Shown here: positions 1-10,257 of the stretch, in pieces
Numbering within the stretch: position 1 is the stretch's first letter
How the letters are laid out: the number at the start of each line of letters is the position of its first letter
From: Botrytis cinerea B05.10
Taxonomy: Eukaryota; Ascomycota; Leotiomycetes; Helotiales; Sclerotiniaceae
Length of the DNA stretch: 64,000 nt
Assembly: GCF_000143535.2 (NCBI RefSeq)
Contig: NC_037310.1
Span: forward strand, 806,001 to 870,000
Direction: 5' to 3'
Made by a program: the position numbers and the translations under genes
The notes under the pieces: generated by a model
Seen by the model: only the letters and a program-made list of their open reading frames with translations
Told to the model about the DNA's origin: nothing
Databases searched by the model: none

Positions 1-2273
1 GGGAAAGCCTCTACCCCACAATATCCAATCCTCGACCTAGAAGCCTTCGAGACTTTACTCAAACAACACAGCGCAGCTTCTGGGCATCCAGGGCGGTCGT
101 TGTGGGATCATTTTCTTGCAAAGCTATGGAAAGTTGACAGTCTAGATGCCTTGCATGAATTTTTCGCGAGGCTGAACAATCTCTTGGCCAAGTCCCGGGA
201 GGACATTAAGAAGGATGGTGAAATGGGGATTCCTCCACCTTCAGGTGATATGATATTACTATCTCGTATATCTCCCTTTGGAAGCTTTTTACGAAAAGCT
301 AAAATCGAATTTGAACGATTAAAATTCGGCGATGTGCTTCACTTGTGGACGACTTTCATGAGATGGAGACAGCCGTCAAAGGCGTACTGGGCTAGGAGAG
401 GGCGTGCGGTTGGGATCTGGGCTGGCGATAAAGTGCTTACACAAGGAGAGGAAGATTGGGGGCTTGAAGAGACCGAAACCTTGGCTCACATAGCTTATGG
501 TGGTCTGGAGGAGGAGAACGCCGCTGGGTCGGTGAGTACTGATGATGTGGAAAAGCTTCTCGAATTTCACGTGGAGCAGATGCAGAGTGAGTTTTTGGGA
601 TTCATTATCTGAGTATTTCTAATAATTTTTAGAACTGGGTACAAGGATGCCGATAGAGGTGAAATCTAAGCTCAAATCCCTCCTTGACGATAGTATTATC
701 ACGCCCAGTTTATCTCACTACCTGACGTTAGTATAACACAACCCCAATGCTCACCATAAGCTAATGGCCCATTAGCTTTCTAGATGCCTGGAGATCCGGC
801 GACTACCCTTCGTCTTTTGATAGTCTTCATCGCTATTTTGACTACACGATGCAAAATCGAGATCGGTTGTTCTACCAATATGCTCTCATGAATCTTGCAG
901 TTCTTCAAGCTGATTTCGAATGTTATGATGAGGCGGTGGCTGCAATGCTGGAGACTGTCTCTACCGCAAGAGAGAACAAGGATATGGCATGTCTGAATTT
1001 TGCTCTGAATTGGTTATATCATTTTGGAAAGGCACATCCAGACATCATTGAAAGCTCTGGCTCAACGAGTATGCTAGGTGTTGAGAAAGAGGGGCTTGCG
1101 TTCCTACGGATTAAAGCTAAAGAGACTGGTATGTGGACACTCTGGAGCTCCTCACTGCTCAGTGAGGCAAAGTTGACACTGTCGAATGGCGAGAGTGTGG
1201 CGAGTGCTTTTGAAGGCATACTTAAGAGTTCCCATTTGGTAACGGAGAAAGGTATGAAGAGTATGATGGGGCCACAAACAGCTATGCAGTCTTCCTTATG
1301 GGGTCGCCTAGGACTGGTTTGTCTCTCCAAGCAGTATAGTGAGATATTTCTCCGATGCCATGCTAAGTACGGCCTGTTTGATGATACATTGAGGTTTACT
1401 TGCCGGATAGCACATTACCTAATGGAACGAGGATCATATGACCAAGCGGCAGAGAGGCTAGAGGGTTTGGATTCTAACTCTTTGCGTTCATGGAAGGCCA
1501 ATCAGTACTGGCTGAGGTATCGTGGAATTTTACGTCTCAAGCATGATCTACATACCAACAATCTAGAGGGAGCTGATCACATTCTGACTCAGCTACTTCA
1601 ATGCGATGGTCTTGAAGCGGACTCGGATCTCTCCTTCGAGATCAGCACCCTTCACATTGACTACCTTGTTCGCCGAGCAGACTTTGGTGCCGCGTTGTCA
1701 AAATTGGAGCAACTGGCCTCTTCGCTAAAGGAACACGGAGATGATATCAACCTGCGAGTTAAGATACTGACGATGAAAGCTTTTTTGCAAAGCAGGACTG
1801 GTCGCCCAGAAAAGGGCTTTTCTGTTGCGGTTCGTGCAGCAAGTATAGCATGGCGAGCACGCTTGATGCCAGCGCTTTGGGCCGCAATGGGAGCTGTGGC
1901 CAATATTTTAGTCGCACTTTCTGAATTTCAAGCTGCCTGTCAAATCGTCACCGCCATCATTCCTCGAGCATTGGAATGCGAAAATTGTTCACTTAGCGCG
2001 CAGCTCTATTCTTGTCTTGCAGAGTCGTTCATGGGATTGGCAGGACAAGCAGCAGCAGGTGATCCAAGAAGAACGGAGAATCTAACAAAATCCTTGGAGT
2101 TCCTTGATAGAGCTTTCAAGGAATTCTGTGCTATTGGGGATATCAATGGGCAATGTGAGTCACGGGCTAAGAAGGCAATGGTTATGATGGCTATGGGAGA
2201 CAAAACACTGGCAAATGATTATGCTTCGTCTTTCTTGGACCTAGAGCAACAGAGAACTGCGGTGCATATCTAA
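1..2273 (+). CDS. APC5: Anaphase-promoting complex subunit 5 (5' end outside window)
   Basis: Apc5 is a TPR-containing scaffold subunit of the APC/C, the ubiquitin ligase that drives the metaphase-anaphase transition and mitotic exit. The reading frame is open from base 1, so the N-terminus lies upstream. I infer three exons: 1-586, 633-726 and 776-2273. The introns (587-632 and 727-775) start GTGAGT and GTTAGT and end TAG. Joining across the second intron gives FLDAWRSGDY, then HRYFDYTMQNRDRLFYQYA, followed by the alpha-helical LNLAVLQADF segment typical of the Apc5 TPR-like domain. The rest is helical repeats with no catalytic motif, as expected for a scaffold. The gene is followed tail-to-tail by COX13. 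APC5 next to COX13-APN2 is conserved beside the MAT locus in many Pezizomycotina, which supports the call. Identity is strong. Exon edges are inferred from frame and splice signals only. Confidence 0.9.
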
Positions 2274-2493
2274 TATTTGAGCTCATACATCATCAAGTCA
2301 AGCGTGGATAGGTGAGAGCTTGAGGTAGAAAAAGTCATGATGCAAATGATGATGGGAAGTATTGTTACGATCAAAAAACTAGACTACATCTAATGAATGC
2401 CATTCTATATTCAACCTCCCGTCTTCCCGAAGTTCCCCTCCATTGTTCAGTGAAGTAACAGAGCAGGCACCAATTCCACACTGATCATTAAAT

Positions 2494-3195
2494 CTACTCC
2501 TTCTTGTGGTAGTTGACCTTCTCGTTCCAGCTATCACGCATTGTTTGTCAGTATTGATCTCATACAATCGATCATGAGGTCCACTAGATCTCGCTTTCTC
2601 GGAATATATTTAGTTAAAAACTTACAAAAGTGTCTACGAATACGGTCAGTACTGAATATCGCAAAAATACAATGGGCAAGTCAACTTACCTTGTCTCCGT
2701 CACCCCAGAAGAAGTTCTTAGTTCTCATGTTTTGATATGGGTATTCAGGTCTCTCCTCCAAAGGCTCCATGTGATCCCAATGAGCCCAATGCTCATCCCA
2801 CAAGATCTTAGCATTGACACTTGCGATGATCAAGCAAGGAATCGTAGCACTGCCCCAATAATCAGCCTTAATCTCCTGCCTGCCATATCATTCCCAGCCA
2901 GTCTCCTAACCCCCGCACTTGTCCATATGGTGTATAGCTTACTAGATTGACAACTTCCTCCAGAGATCTGCGGCTTTTGTTAGTATTGCCGCCATTGAAT
3001 TCCGCACAGTTTCTACGTACCACTGGTAGCAGCAGCATGGTCCTTGACAGCCTGACGCTCACGGTTGAAAGCGTTGTTCTCGGCGCCAGTGAAGGTGCTC
3101 TCGCTGCTGGCAAAGCGTCTTTGGAATGGGTTTCGGATAGATTGAGGGCGGGCGACGCGCTGGGCGGCTGCTCGGGTTGCTCGTGCAGAGAACAT
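2494..3195 (-). CDS. COX13: Cytochrome c oxidase subunit 13 (VIa/COX6A family)
   Basis: Cox13 is a small nuclear-encoded subunit of mitochondrial complex IV in the inner membrane. Five inferred exons on the minus strand: 3195-3021, 2967-2943, 2849-2690, 2633-2626 and 2530-2494, giving 134 residues. The N-terminus (MFSARATRAAAQRVARPQ, arginine-rich and without acids) looks like a mitochondrial presequence. Next come a short membrane segment spanning the exon 2/3 junction (LSIYATIPCLIIASVNA) and the family signature WAHWDHMEPLEERPEYPYQ. The C-terminus is FFWGDGDKTLFWNEKVNYHK. All junctions keep frame and use GTAAG/GTACGT donors and YAG acceptors. Exon 4 is only 8 bp. The gene is transcribed away from APN2 and shares a 467-bp upstream region with it. 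This COX13-APN2 pair is a recognised MAT-locus flank. Confidence 0.92.
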
Positions 3196-3662
3196 GTTTG
3201 TTGTTTGGTGGTTGCGATTGTGTCTAGGTTGTAGTGTAGTTATGCGCCGCGACGCTGTAGAATTATCGTATGTTGCTGCCAATTTGAGTATCTCCACCTT
3301 GGAAACGAGAACTTACCGTGAATGCCTCAGGCATATATTTGGTCATCGGAAATCGCCCGATTCGGTAGATAGCTTTGGACTGCTATCACGTGGAGACGTG
3401 AATCTTGTGCAGGTACGAATTATTGTTGCGTGAAGTCCTGGATAAGTGAGGATGGAGTAATGTCAATAAATTACTAGGTAGTCTTTGTGTTTCTCTTTCC
3501 TGTGCATCGTTCACAGAGAATCATCACATTTGTTTCAATTCTTGGGAGATGCATTTGCGAATCCCGTATCGAGATTCTCTATCTGGGCCCTGGAGATTGC
3601 TCCCTCAACTCCATCATATTGCTACGGAAACAAACGATTAATGCTAACAATAGATAGCAATT
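3196..3662. promoter_or_regulatory. Shared divergent upstream region of COX13 and APN2
   Basis: 467 bp without a supported gene between the divergent start codons of COX13 (minus, 3195) and APN2 (plus, 3663). It must carry the 5' leaders and promoters of both. I see no reliable TATA box or named operator in it. Confidence 0.55.
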
Positions 3663-5851
3663 ATGGACCAAATCAATGATAGTATTCATGGGCTGAGGAT
3701 TACAACTTGGAATGGTAAGCGCGCGTAACAGCAATCACGATTATGTATCACTGACAAAGAGACAGTTAATGGCATCAGGTTGGTGATTTGCAGCTTCGAA
3801 AATGATTGATTTACTAAAACACTTGACTATGTCCTGTAAACTGACGTTAAAAACTGTGCAGGAATCCATTCGGGTATCAACCATGGCGCGAGAAGAGGAC
3901 ATTTTCTGTGAGCAGTCATAAATGATATCCATTGTGGAAATGCACTCTAATCAATGTGCAAGGCAATGTTCGATATCCTCGAGACTGATATTTTAGTGAT
4001 GCAAGAGACCAAAATTCAGCGGAAGGATCTCAGAGATGACATGGTCTTAGTGCCAGGTTGGGACGTCTACTTTAGTCTTCCGAAGTACAAGAAAGGTATG
4101 CTGATTTCCTTACTTTTTGGATTTGTACTCACATCATGACATTAGGATATTCCGGAGTTGCCATCTATACAAGAAACTCAGTGTGCGCCCCAATACGTGC
4201 TGAGGAGGGTATCACCGGAGTTTTAACTCCTCCAAACTCCACAACCAGCTTCCGTGACCTCCCCAAGGATCAGCAGATCGGGGGATACCCCACAGGCGCT
4301 CAACTCCAGGACTACTTCCTCGATGCCGCAACTCTGGATTCGGAGGGAAGATGCGTTATCCTAGAATTCCCTGCGTTCATTCTTATTGGTGTATATTGCC
4401 CTGCAACCCGTGACGAAACTCGTGATGAGTTTCGCATTGGCTTCTTGAATGCCCTTGATACGCGAGTACGCAATCTTGTAGCTCTAGGGAAAAGTGTTTT
4501 CCTGACTGGGGATCTTAACATTATTAGAGAAGAAATTGATACGGCCAATGCAGAAGAGAAATTGAAGAAAGAAGGGTTAACAGTGGAGCAATACATATCA
4601 ACACCTGCTCGCCGGCTATTTAATCATCTGCTCGTCGGAGGAAAGGTAATTGGAGATAGAGATGAAGGAAAAGAGCCACAAGTCATGTGGGATATATGCC
4701 GCGGCTTTCATCCCACACGGAAGGGAATGTTCACCTGCTGGGATCAAAAGATGAACGCTAGGCCTGGAAACTTTGGTTCGAGGATTGATTACGTCCTTTG
4801 CAGCGAGGATATGAAAGATTGGTTTCAAGATTCAAATATTCAGGAGGGGCTCATGGGCTCGGATCATTGTCCCGTTTTCGCTACCTTCAAGCCTAGGGTG
4901 AAATCGGATGGTGTTGAGATTGATATCCGCGATGTCATGAGTAAGGATATGTTTAAGAATGGAGTGAGAGTGAGGGAGTGGTCGATGAAGGATCTACTGC
5001 CAACCTCTGCCAAACTTATTCCAGAATTTGATCGACGTCAGAGCATTCGCGATATGTTCACCAGAAAGCCTACCAACTTGACGACCGCTACTTTGGCCTC
5101 GAATTTGTCCAATGCTGGAAACATACTAGAGTCAGCACAAACAGATGGGTCACTCAACATATCCAATAATGGTAGCCTGCCCAAAGCATCTCCTACTAAA
5201 ACAACTTCTCTGACGAAGTCTCTCACATCATCGCCAGTCAAAAGGTCCAGCGATGCAATTCAATCAGTATCACAACCATCGAAACGCAGCAAGGTAGATG
5301 TCAAAACAAACAACGGACCTTCTAGTGGAAAGGGGAATAAGGGACAATTGGGAAAAGGACAAAGTAGTCTGATGGGGTTCTTTAAACCTAAGACGCTGCC
5401 AGTAGCACATACAGCGCATACAGCAAATTCTCCTTCCCTATCTACGAGCAGTTCTTCGACAGCAACGCCTGCAGCTTCGACGCTATCGGTAGATCGAGAG
5501 TGTCTTTCTGGCTGTATTATAGAAAATGACTCGCACCTCAAGGCCGAGGAAGATACAGATAACGGCGAAGAATTTGAGAAGACATGTAAATCACGACAGG
5601 ATAAAGAAGTACATGACCCCATAGTAGCGAAAGAATCTTGGTCAAAGCTATTGACTAAACGCATTCCGCCTAAATGCGAACACAAGGAGCCATGTATCAG
5701 TCACATAACGAAGAAGCAAGGCATCAACCGTGGCAGATCTTTTTACATGTGTCCTCGACCTCTGGGTCCATCAGGGCAACAAGAGAAGAATACAGAGTGG
5801 CGCTGTAACACATTCATTTGGAGTAGTGAGTGGAATGGGAAGGAAACTTAA
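3663..5851 (+). CDS. APN2: AP endonuclease 2 / DNA-(apurinic or apyrimidinic site) lyase Apn2
   Basis: Apn2 is a class II AP endonuclease and 3'-phosphodiesterase of base-excision repair, and is the standard flank of ascomycete MAT loci. Five inferred exons: 3663-3714, 3766-3778, 3862-3907, 3963-4095 and 4146-5851, giving 649 residues. The spliced N-terminus reads ITTWNVNGIRNPFGYQPW, with the catalytic Asn. It is followed by ILVMQETKIQ (catalytic Glu), FLTGDLNIIR (GDLN) and MGSDHCPVFA (SDH), so the exonuclease-endonuclease-phosphatase fold keeps its active-site residues. A low-complexity Ser/Lys linker leads to QSSLMGFF (near residue 486), a PCNA-interacting PIP-box. The C-terminus is a GRF zinc finger (CEHKEPC near residue 591, then GRSFYMCPRP and WRCNTFIW). 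Length and architecture match fungal Apn2. The second exon is only 13 bp. The acceptor of exon 4 reads CAAG, which is unusual but needed to keep frame (TFS-AMFDILETD). Confidence 0.93.
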
Positions 5852-7477
5852 GACTGGAAACTTTGGATTGGAACCATCGCAGAAGGCCAGAAGGAACAAG
5901 TGGCGGGAAAAAGGAGACATTTACCTTACCTGTCATACCAATAGCATAATAACATAATTTCAGAATATCCATGTACACACACATTCCGATCTACTTTGGT
6001 ATCTACATTTCATAAGTAGTCAATAAAGGGAAACAAGAGGTAGACATTGTATAATATAACATGAATACATATCAAAGACCACGAATCTCACACACATCAT
6101 TATATATCCCAAGGCCAACTTCAACTTGCATCTTCTTTTTTCTTAAATCTAATGTCTTAGCCTTGTCAAAGAGTGAGGCTTTCGACATTTGCACGAAGTT
6201 CCCGAGATGAGTCTTCACCCCTTTAGAAAGAAAAATTCTCGCTTCTCAAATTCACTGAGATCATAATTCACTATCATACCAGCTCACCTGATACTAATTC
6301 ACTTTGCCAATTCACTTTGGGAATAATTCGCTTTGATGGCCATTCGCTTGGATAAGTATTCACTCTGATATCCATCCCTTCAAATACCAGCCTCCTTAGT
6401 TACGAGAACCGGGATTAGGACAAGCGAAAAATATTCACCAGCTCTCTCAAATTTCACGCACAATCGCACAAATTGAATACTCGCGGAAAATCAAAGTGAA
6501 TGGTGATGGCTAGCATAAAGAGGAAGAGGAAAATGATGAGATCTTCGTAATGATGAATGGTGTCATCGAAGGCACATCGAGAGAAAAAACTGTACAATTC
6601 ATTGTCACAGAGTAGGAAGAAACCAGAGAGTATCATGAAATGTAGAAAATCTTTTCTGTATATATAGTATAGACCATATAAACTGTATGCAGGATCTAAG
6701 TACAGCTTTTAGTTCCAACCATTCACCAAATCCGTATTCACAATCCATCCAATGAATTGGATTCCATTCCCGTGCATTCCACAGGCGTAATTCCAGAGGA
6801 ACAAGTCGATAAAGAAGTTTATAGACCTGAGAAACTATATAAACATGAATGAAAAAAAAAGGAATGAAGAAAAATATGTACAAGTAATGAGTGCAGTAAT
6901 GATCGCAGTAATGATAGGACACCAAAGTCCAAGTTCCAGCTCCTTTCCATAAGTCGTAAGTCGTGAAACACAGGCCACGTCGTGAAGAGTCGACGAGTTC
7001 GTGAGATTAGAGAAGTGAATACTTAGTATTGTTGTTGAAGGGAAAAGAAGGTGTAGAGATCCTGTTGCTGGACCGTTTGCCAAGCTTCTGTTGGTGCGAA
7101 GTTCATACCCATTGGCTGGTCATCATATTAAATTCTAGAATGCTCAGGTTAAAGTCGATGCTACGACACATTGGAAAGATTCATGTGAACATCAAGTCCT
7201 ACCGACTTGACTCAATATCCCCCTGTAGGAATTCGAATATGGGTAGGAACTTTATAGTGGAAGATGTCGATTTCGTGGACTACGGGTCAATTACTTGGTG
7301 GTAGAGTTTCTAGAATTTCTTTTCTTGGACAGCAGATACTTGTTGGACACGTGATAGTTCTGGCCGCCTTGCGATCAATAAAGTAGTTTGGCGAGAATCT
7401 CCCAACAATAAATTCGACATGTTGAAACCCAGCAACACAACATTTAGACACCTCACGATAAGTACAACAGCTCCGAC
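5852..7477. other. AT-rich gene-free interval between APN2 and the MAT genes
   Basis: About 1.6 kb with no supported gene. Scattered ORFs of 60-106 codons on both strands show no recognisable protein. The interval probably contains the APN2-side border of the MAT1-1 idiomorph, but that border cannot be placed from one haplotype. A degenerate repeat of ATTCACTTTG-like words lies near 6230-6370 and is listed separately. The last part (about 7300-7477) would carry the promoter of the next gene. Confidence 0.5.
6230..6372. repeat. Degenerate short repeat, core ATTCRCTTTG
   Basis: At least seven loosely spaced copies of an AATTCACTTTG / ATTCGCTTTG / ATTCACTCTG core lie within about 140 bp, clearest at 6296-6365. 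Spacing is irregular (roughly 14-20 bp), so this is a cluster rather than a strict tandem array. It sits in the presumed border region between APN2 and the MAT genes. Confidence 0.5.
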
Positions 7478-8778
7478 ATGAAAGTCAGAACTCGTCTACA
7501 AATTCGACGGGAAGCATGCAGAAGAAAACGGATCTTATTGGGCAACAAACATCGATCTGCTCGTGAAGTTCCTCTCAACGCTATTAGGACCTGGAAGCGT
7601 GATAAGATCAACACACAGGATCCATCAAATTTTTTGGACGCAACACTTATCGAGCTAGCTGCAGCACTAGAGAAAGGCGAACTGTTGACTGATAGGGGAA
7701 CGGGAGATAGTTCAGTATCTTTAACTTACAGTCGTTTCAATGCAGGAGTTGAAGCAAGTAAGTCAATATGAGTAGCCAAATGTATGAAATTTTCTAATCG
7801 TGCTAGCTGCTAATGTCCCCGGAATACCGTGCGACCCTGCATTTCTAGATGCCCTTGTCACAGACTGTTGCGTTTTGATTTGGGAATTTCACAGTCTTTA
7901 CAGACATACAGATCTTGACTCAATTGACGATCCATTACCCACCAAGTATGCCAACATTTTCCATGATCTTAACACCGTGTTTGGCGAATGTCGAAGACTG
8001 AAAAAGTCGCCCGAACTCTTCTCAACTTTGGTACAAGAGCGTCAGTTCACTTCAAAGATGAGTCGCATAGCAGAAATTGTAGATCATCTACGGGATGTTA
8101 TCGTCTTGAAAAATGAAGGTAAACTCACCCGAAAGAAAATGCGAAAGAAGGAGAAAGAACTTTCCAAAGATCTACCTTTCTTTTATCCAGGACGAGCAGA
8201 TGGAAAGCACCCTTGGACAAGATGGCTGGAGAATTCTTCACCTGTGATGCCCCCTGGCTGGGTTGGAATTCAGCAGAAAATTCCACATATTGGCGACAAT
8301 ATCATTCGAAGGATCACGACCATGTATGAACTTTACGAAAGGCAATTTAGAATTGTGAGTATATCAAATATGTCGTGTGCATGAAGGAGGTGGAAACGCT
8401 AATGCATGTTTCACAGGAGAAACTGACTGACAGCAAAGTGAACGTAAGTCTAATAGTGAGGTGCTCCTCGATAACTAGAAGTGTCATTAAAACTTCATCT
8501 AGGACACCTTGGATGATTTTCCTGCTCCTGGAGAAGCATTCGAGCATATGGAATACTCAAGATTCTCAACTCTGGCTGTAAACTACGTGCAGTATAAGAC
8601 TGGAGACAGGCCGGAGACCGACAAAAATGGGATTTTGAGGATTGAGAAGTTAACAGAAGCTGTTCAACGAAGCTTTAGATGGCAGGAAAATCCAGTAATT
8701 ACCGGGAATGCAAATATACCCTACCATCGATTCATGATGGGCTACAAGATAGAAACAATGAATGAGGAAGTTCCTTAG
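7478..8778 (+). CDS. MAT1-1-5: MAT1-1-5-like mating-type-locus protein (unknown function)
   Basis: Four inferred exons: 7478-7757, 7807-8354, 8417-8443 and 8503-8778, giving 376 residues. Every junction has a GTAAGT or GTGAGT donor, a CAG/TAG acceptor and keeps frame. I recognise no domain. The N-terminus is very basic (MKVRTRLQIRREACRRKR). The middle is helical, with a conserved-looking CCVLIWEFHSLYRHTDLD and a Lys/Arg/Glu-rich stretch (KLTRKKMRKKEKELSKD), then FFYPGRADGKHPWTRWL. There is no signal peptide or membrane segment. The name rests on position: in Botrytis and Sclerotinia a gene called MAT1-1-5, without a well-defined function, lies in the MAT1-1 region beside MAT1-1-1 and between APN2 and SLA2. 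It is co-oriented with MAT1-1-1 and 358 bp upstream of it. The gene structure is well supported. The name is an inference from synteny, and a DNA-binding or regulatory role would be a guess. Confidence 0.72.
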
Positions 8779-9136
8779 CTCGTTCGATGAAAACCAAATG
8801 CTTCCAACATTTCTAAAACAAAACACCTCACCTTCGCATGTCTTGAATTATGCGAACACGTGATATATACTCGGCGTTCATAATGTGAAAGGAATGAGAG
8901 ATTCTTTGTTTCTTCACTTTTCACTAACATCAGTTTTTTTTTTTTTTGAGACAGATCTGTTAGCCGACTCCAGCCACACAGAAACCATATAAGATATCTC
9001 CTGCAGCAATATCCCAGGAATATTTCTATAACTTTACAACAATTTTTTATCGATTCTCGAACAAAGCTTCGATGACCCTTTGATTATATTTCTTTGCACA
9101 TACTGCCCTTCAATTGAGGGCCACCACACATACATC
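8779..9136 (+). promoter_or_regulatory. Upstream region of MAT1-1-1, with a poly-T tract
   Basis: 358 bp between the stop of the MAT1-1-5-like gene and the MAT1-1-1 start codon. It holds the 3' end of the first gene and the promoter and leader of the second. A run of about 14 T lies at about 8935-8948, a poly(dA:dT) type common in fungal nucleosome-depleted promoters. No specific operator was recognised. Confidence 0.45.
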
Positions 9137-10257
9137 ATGACGGCTCCCTTCAAAACCACGATGAAGCACACCTACAAGCGACAGCAAAAGAAGTTAACGA
9201 CTACCCAATACCGTGTTTCAAAACCAGCAGCTAAATGCAGAAGAGCCAACGATGCCATGCAGTCACTGACATATCATTCAGCTCCGTTCATTTCTGAGGC
9301 CGAGGGTGGCATGCAACACGTTGCAATGAATGAGAGACAAACCGCATGGGTTGAGGCTCCTCGGCGCTCGGTCAATTCATATATATTGTTTCGTAGTAAG
9401 TATCTCGACCAATAACTGTTTTTCAAAGGTCTAACATCTGCTTAGCCTTCTACATGATTTTGACGGTGCTTGGGAATATTCCGCAGAAGTACAAGTCTGC
9501 TATCCTCAGTGTCTTGTGGGGTCGCGATCCTTTTCACGCCAAATGGTCCATCATTGCTCGCGCTTATACCCTCATGAGAGATGCTGGTGTTAGGAGATCC
9601 GTATCCGAGTTCCTTGCTCTCGTGTGCCCCCACATTGGTATCCTAACTGTCGACGATTACCTTTCCGACCTCAACTGGACATTCGAAACCAATGAAGAAG
9701 GGACTGTCTGTCTTCGCCAGACTTCTCCACCAGAGATCGGTTCGTTTCCAGCACACATCGCCAGAACTCTCTTAACAGATTTGGACATCATCACCTTTTG
9801 TGGCACTCAAGGCTACTTGCCAGTTGCGACCGCTGCCAGCATTGTTCAAGGTTGGAACCGTGTGCATCCAATGGCCAACATGGCTATTCAAGGCACTCTC
9901 CCTGTTACACAGCACATTGCTTCCACTCAGAATGCATATGGTGCCTGGGAGATGCCTTCAGGTGTCATAGTTGCTCCACCCCCCAAGCCGGCTTTCGACC
10001 AGCCTATTGCTTACACTCCTCCCGCTCTAGTGCCAGGTGCAACAGCATCACTAACTGGCTCACTGCCACCACCTCCTCCTTGGTCCACTGGTATGATGGC
10101 TGGATACTGGGGTCACGACAGTGGTACTATCGACCTCAGTGCACTTCACACTCAATTCGATCAATTCAACCCCACCTCTCTCACTGACGCAGGCGGTCTC
10201 TACATGCCTGAAGATGTCCCTTCACCACCACGTGAGCCAATTCTATCAAGCACTTAA
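9137..10257 (+). CDS. MAT1-1-1: Mating-type protein MAT1-1-1 (alpha-box transcription factor)
   Basis: MAT1-1-1 is the alpha-box DNA-binding regulator that defines the MAT1-1 mating type and controls pheromone, receptor and fertilisation genes. Two inferred exons, 9137-9395 and 9446-10257, give 356 residues. The start is the ATG giving MTAPFKTTMK. A longer frame upstream adds only 19 unlikely residues. The alpha box (about residues 76-145) shows RRSVNSYILFR, then FYM, VLWGRDPFHAKWSIIARAY and MRDAG, the conserved family core. The 50-bp intron splits the box just after the FR of ILFR, a position conserved in many ascomycete MAT1-1-1 genes, which strongly supports the call. The C-terminus is Pro-rich (PPPPKP near residue 260, LPPPPPW near residue 300), typical of an activation region. 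Between APN2 and SLA2 it marks this strain as MAT1-1. Confidence 0.93.

Noticed and set aside
5260..5685. 141-codon minus-strand ORF within the APN2 region
   Set aside because: Antisense shadow of the APN2 C-terminal half, whose plus-strand frame shows clear conserved motifs.
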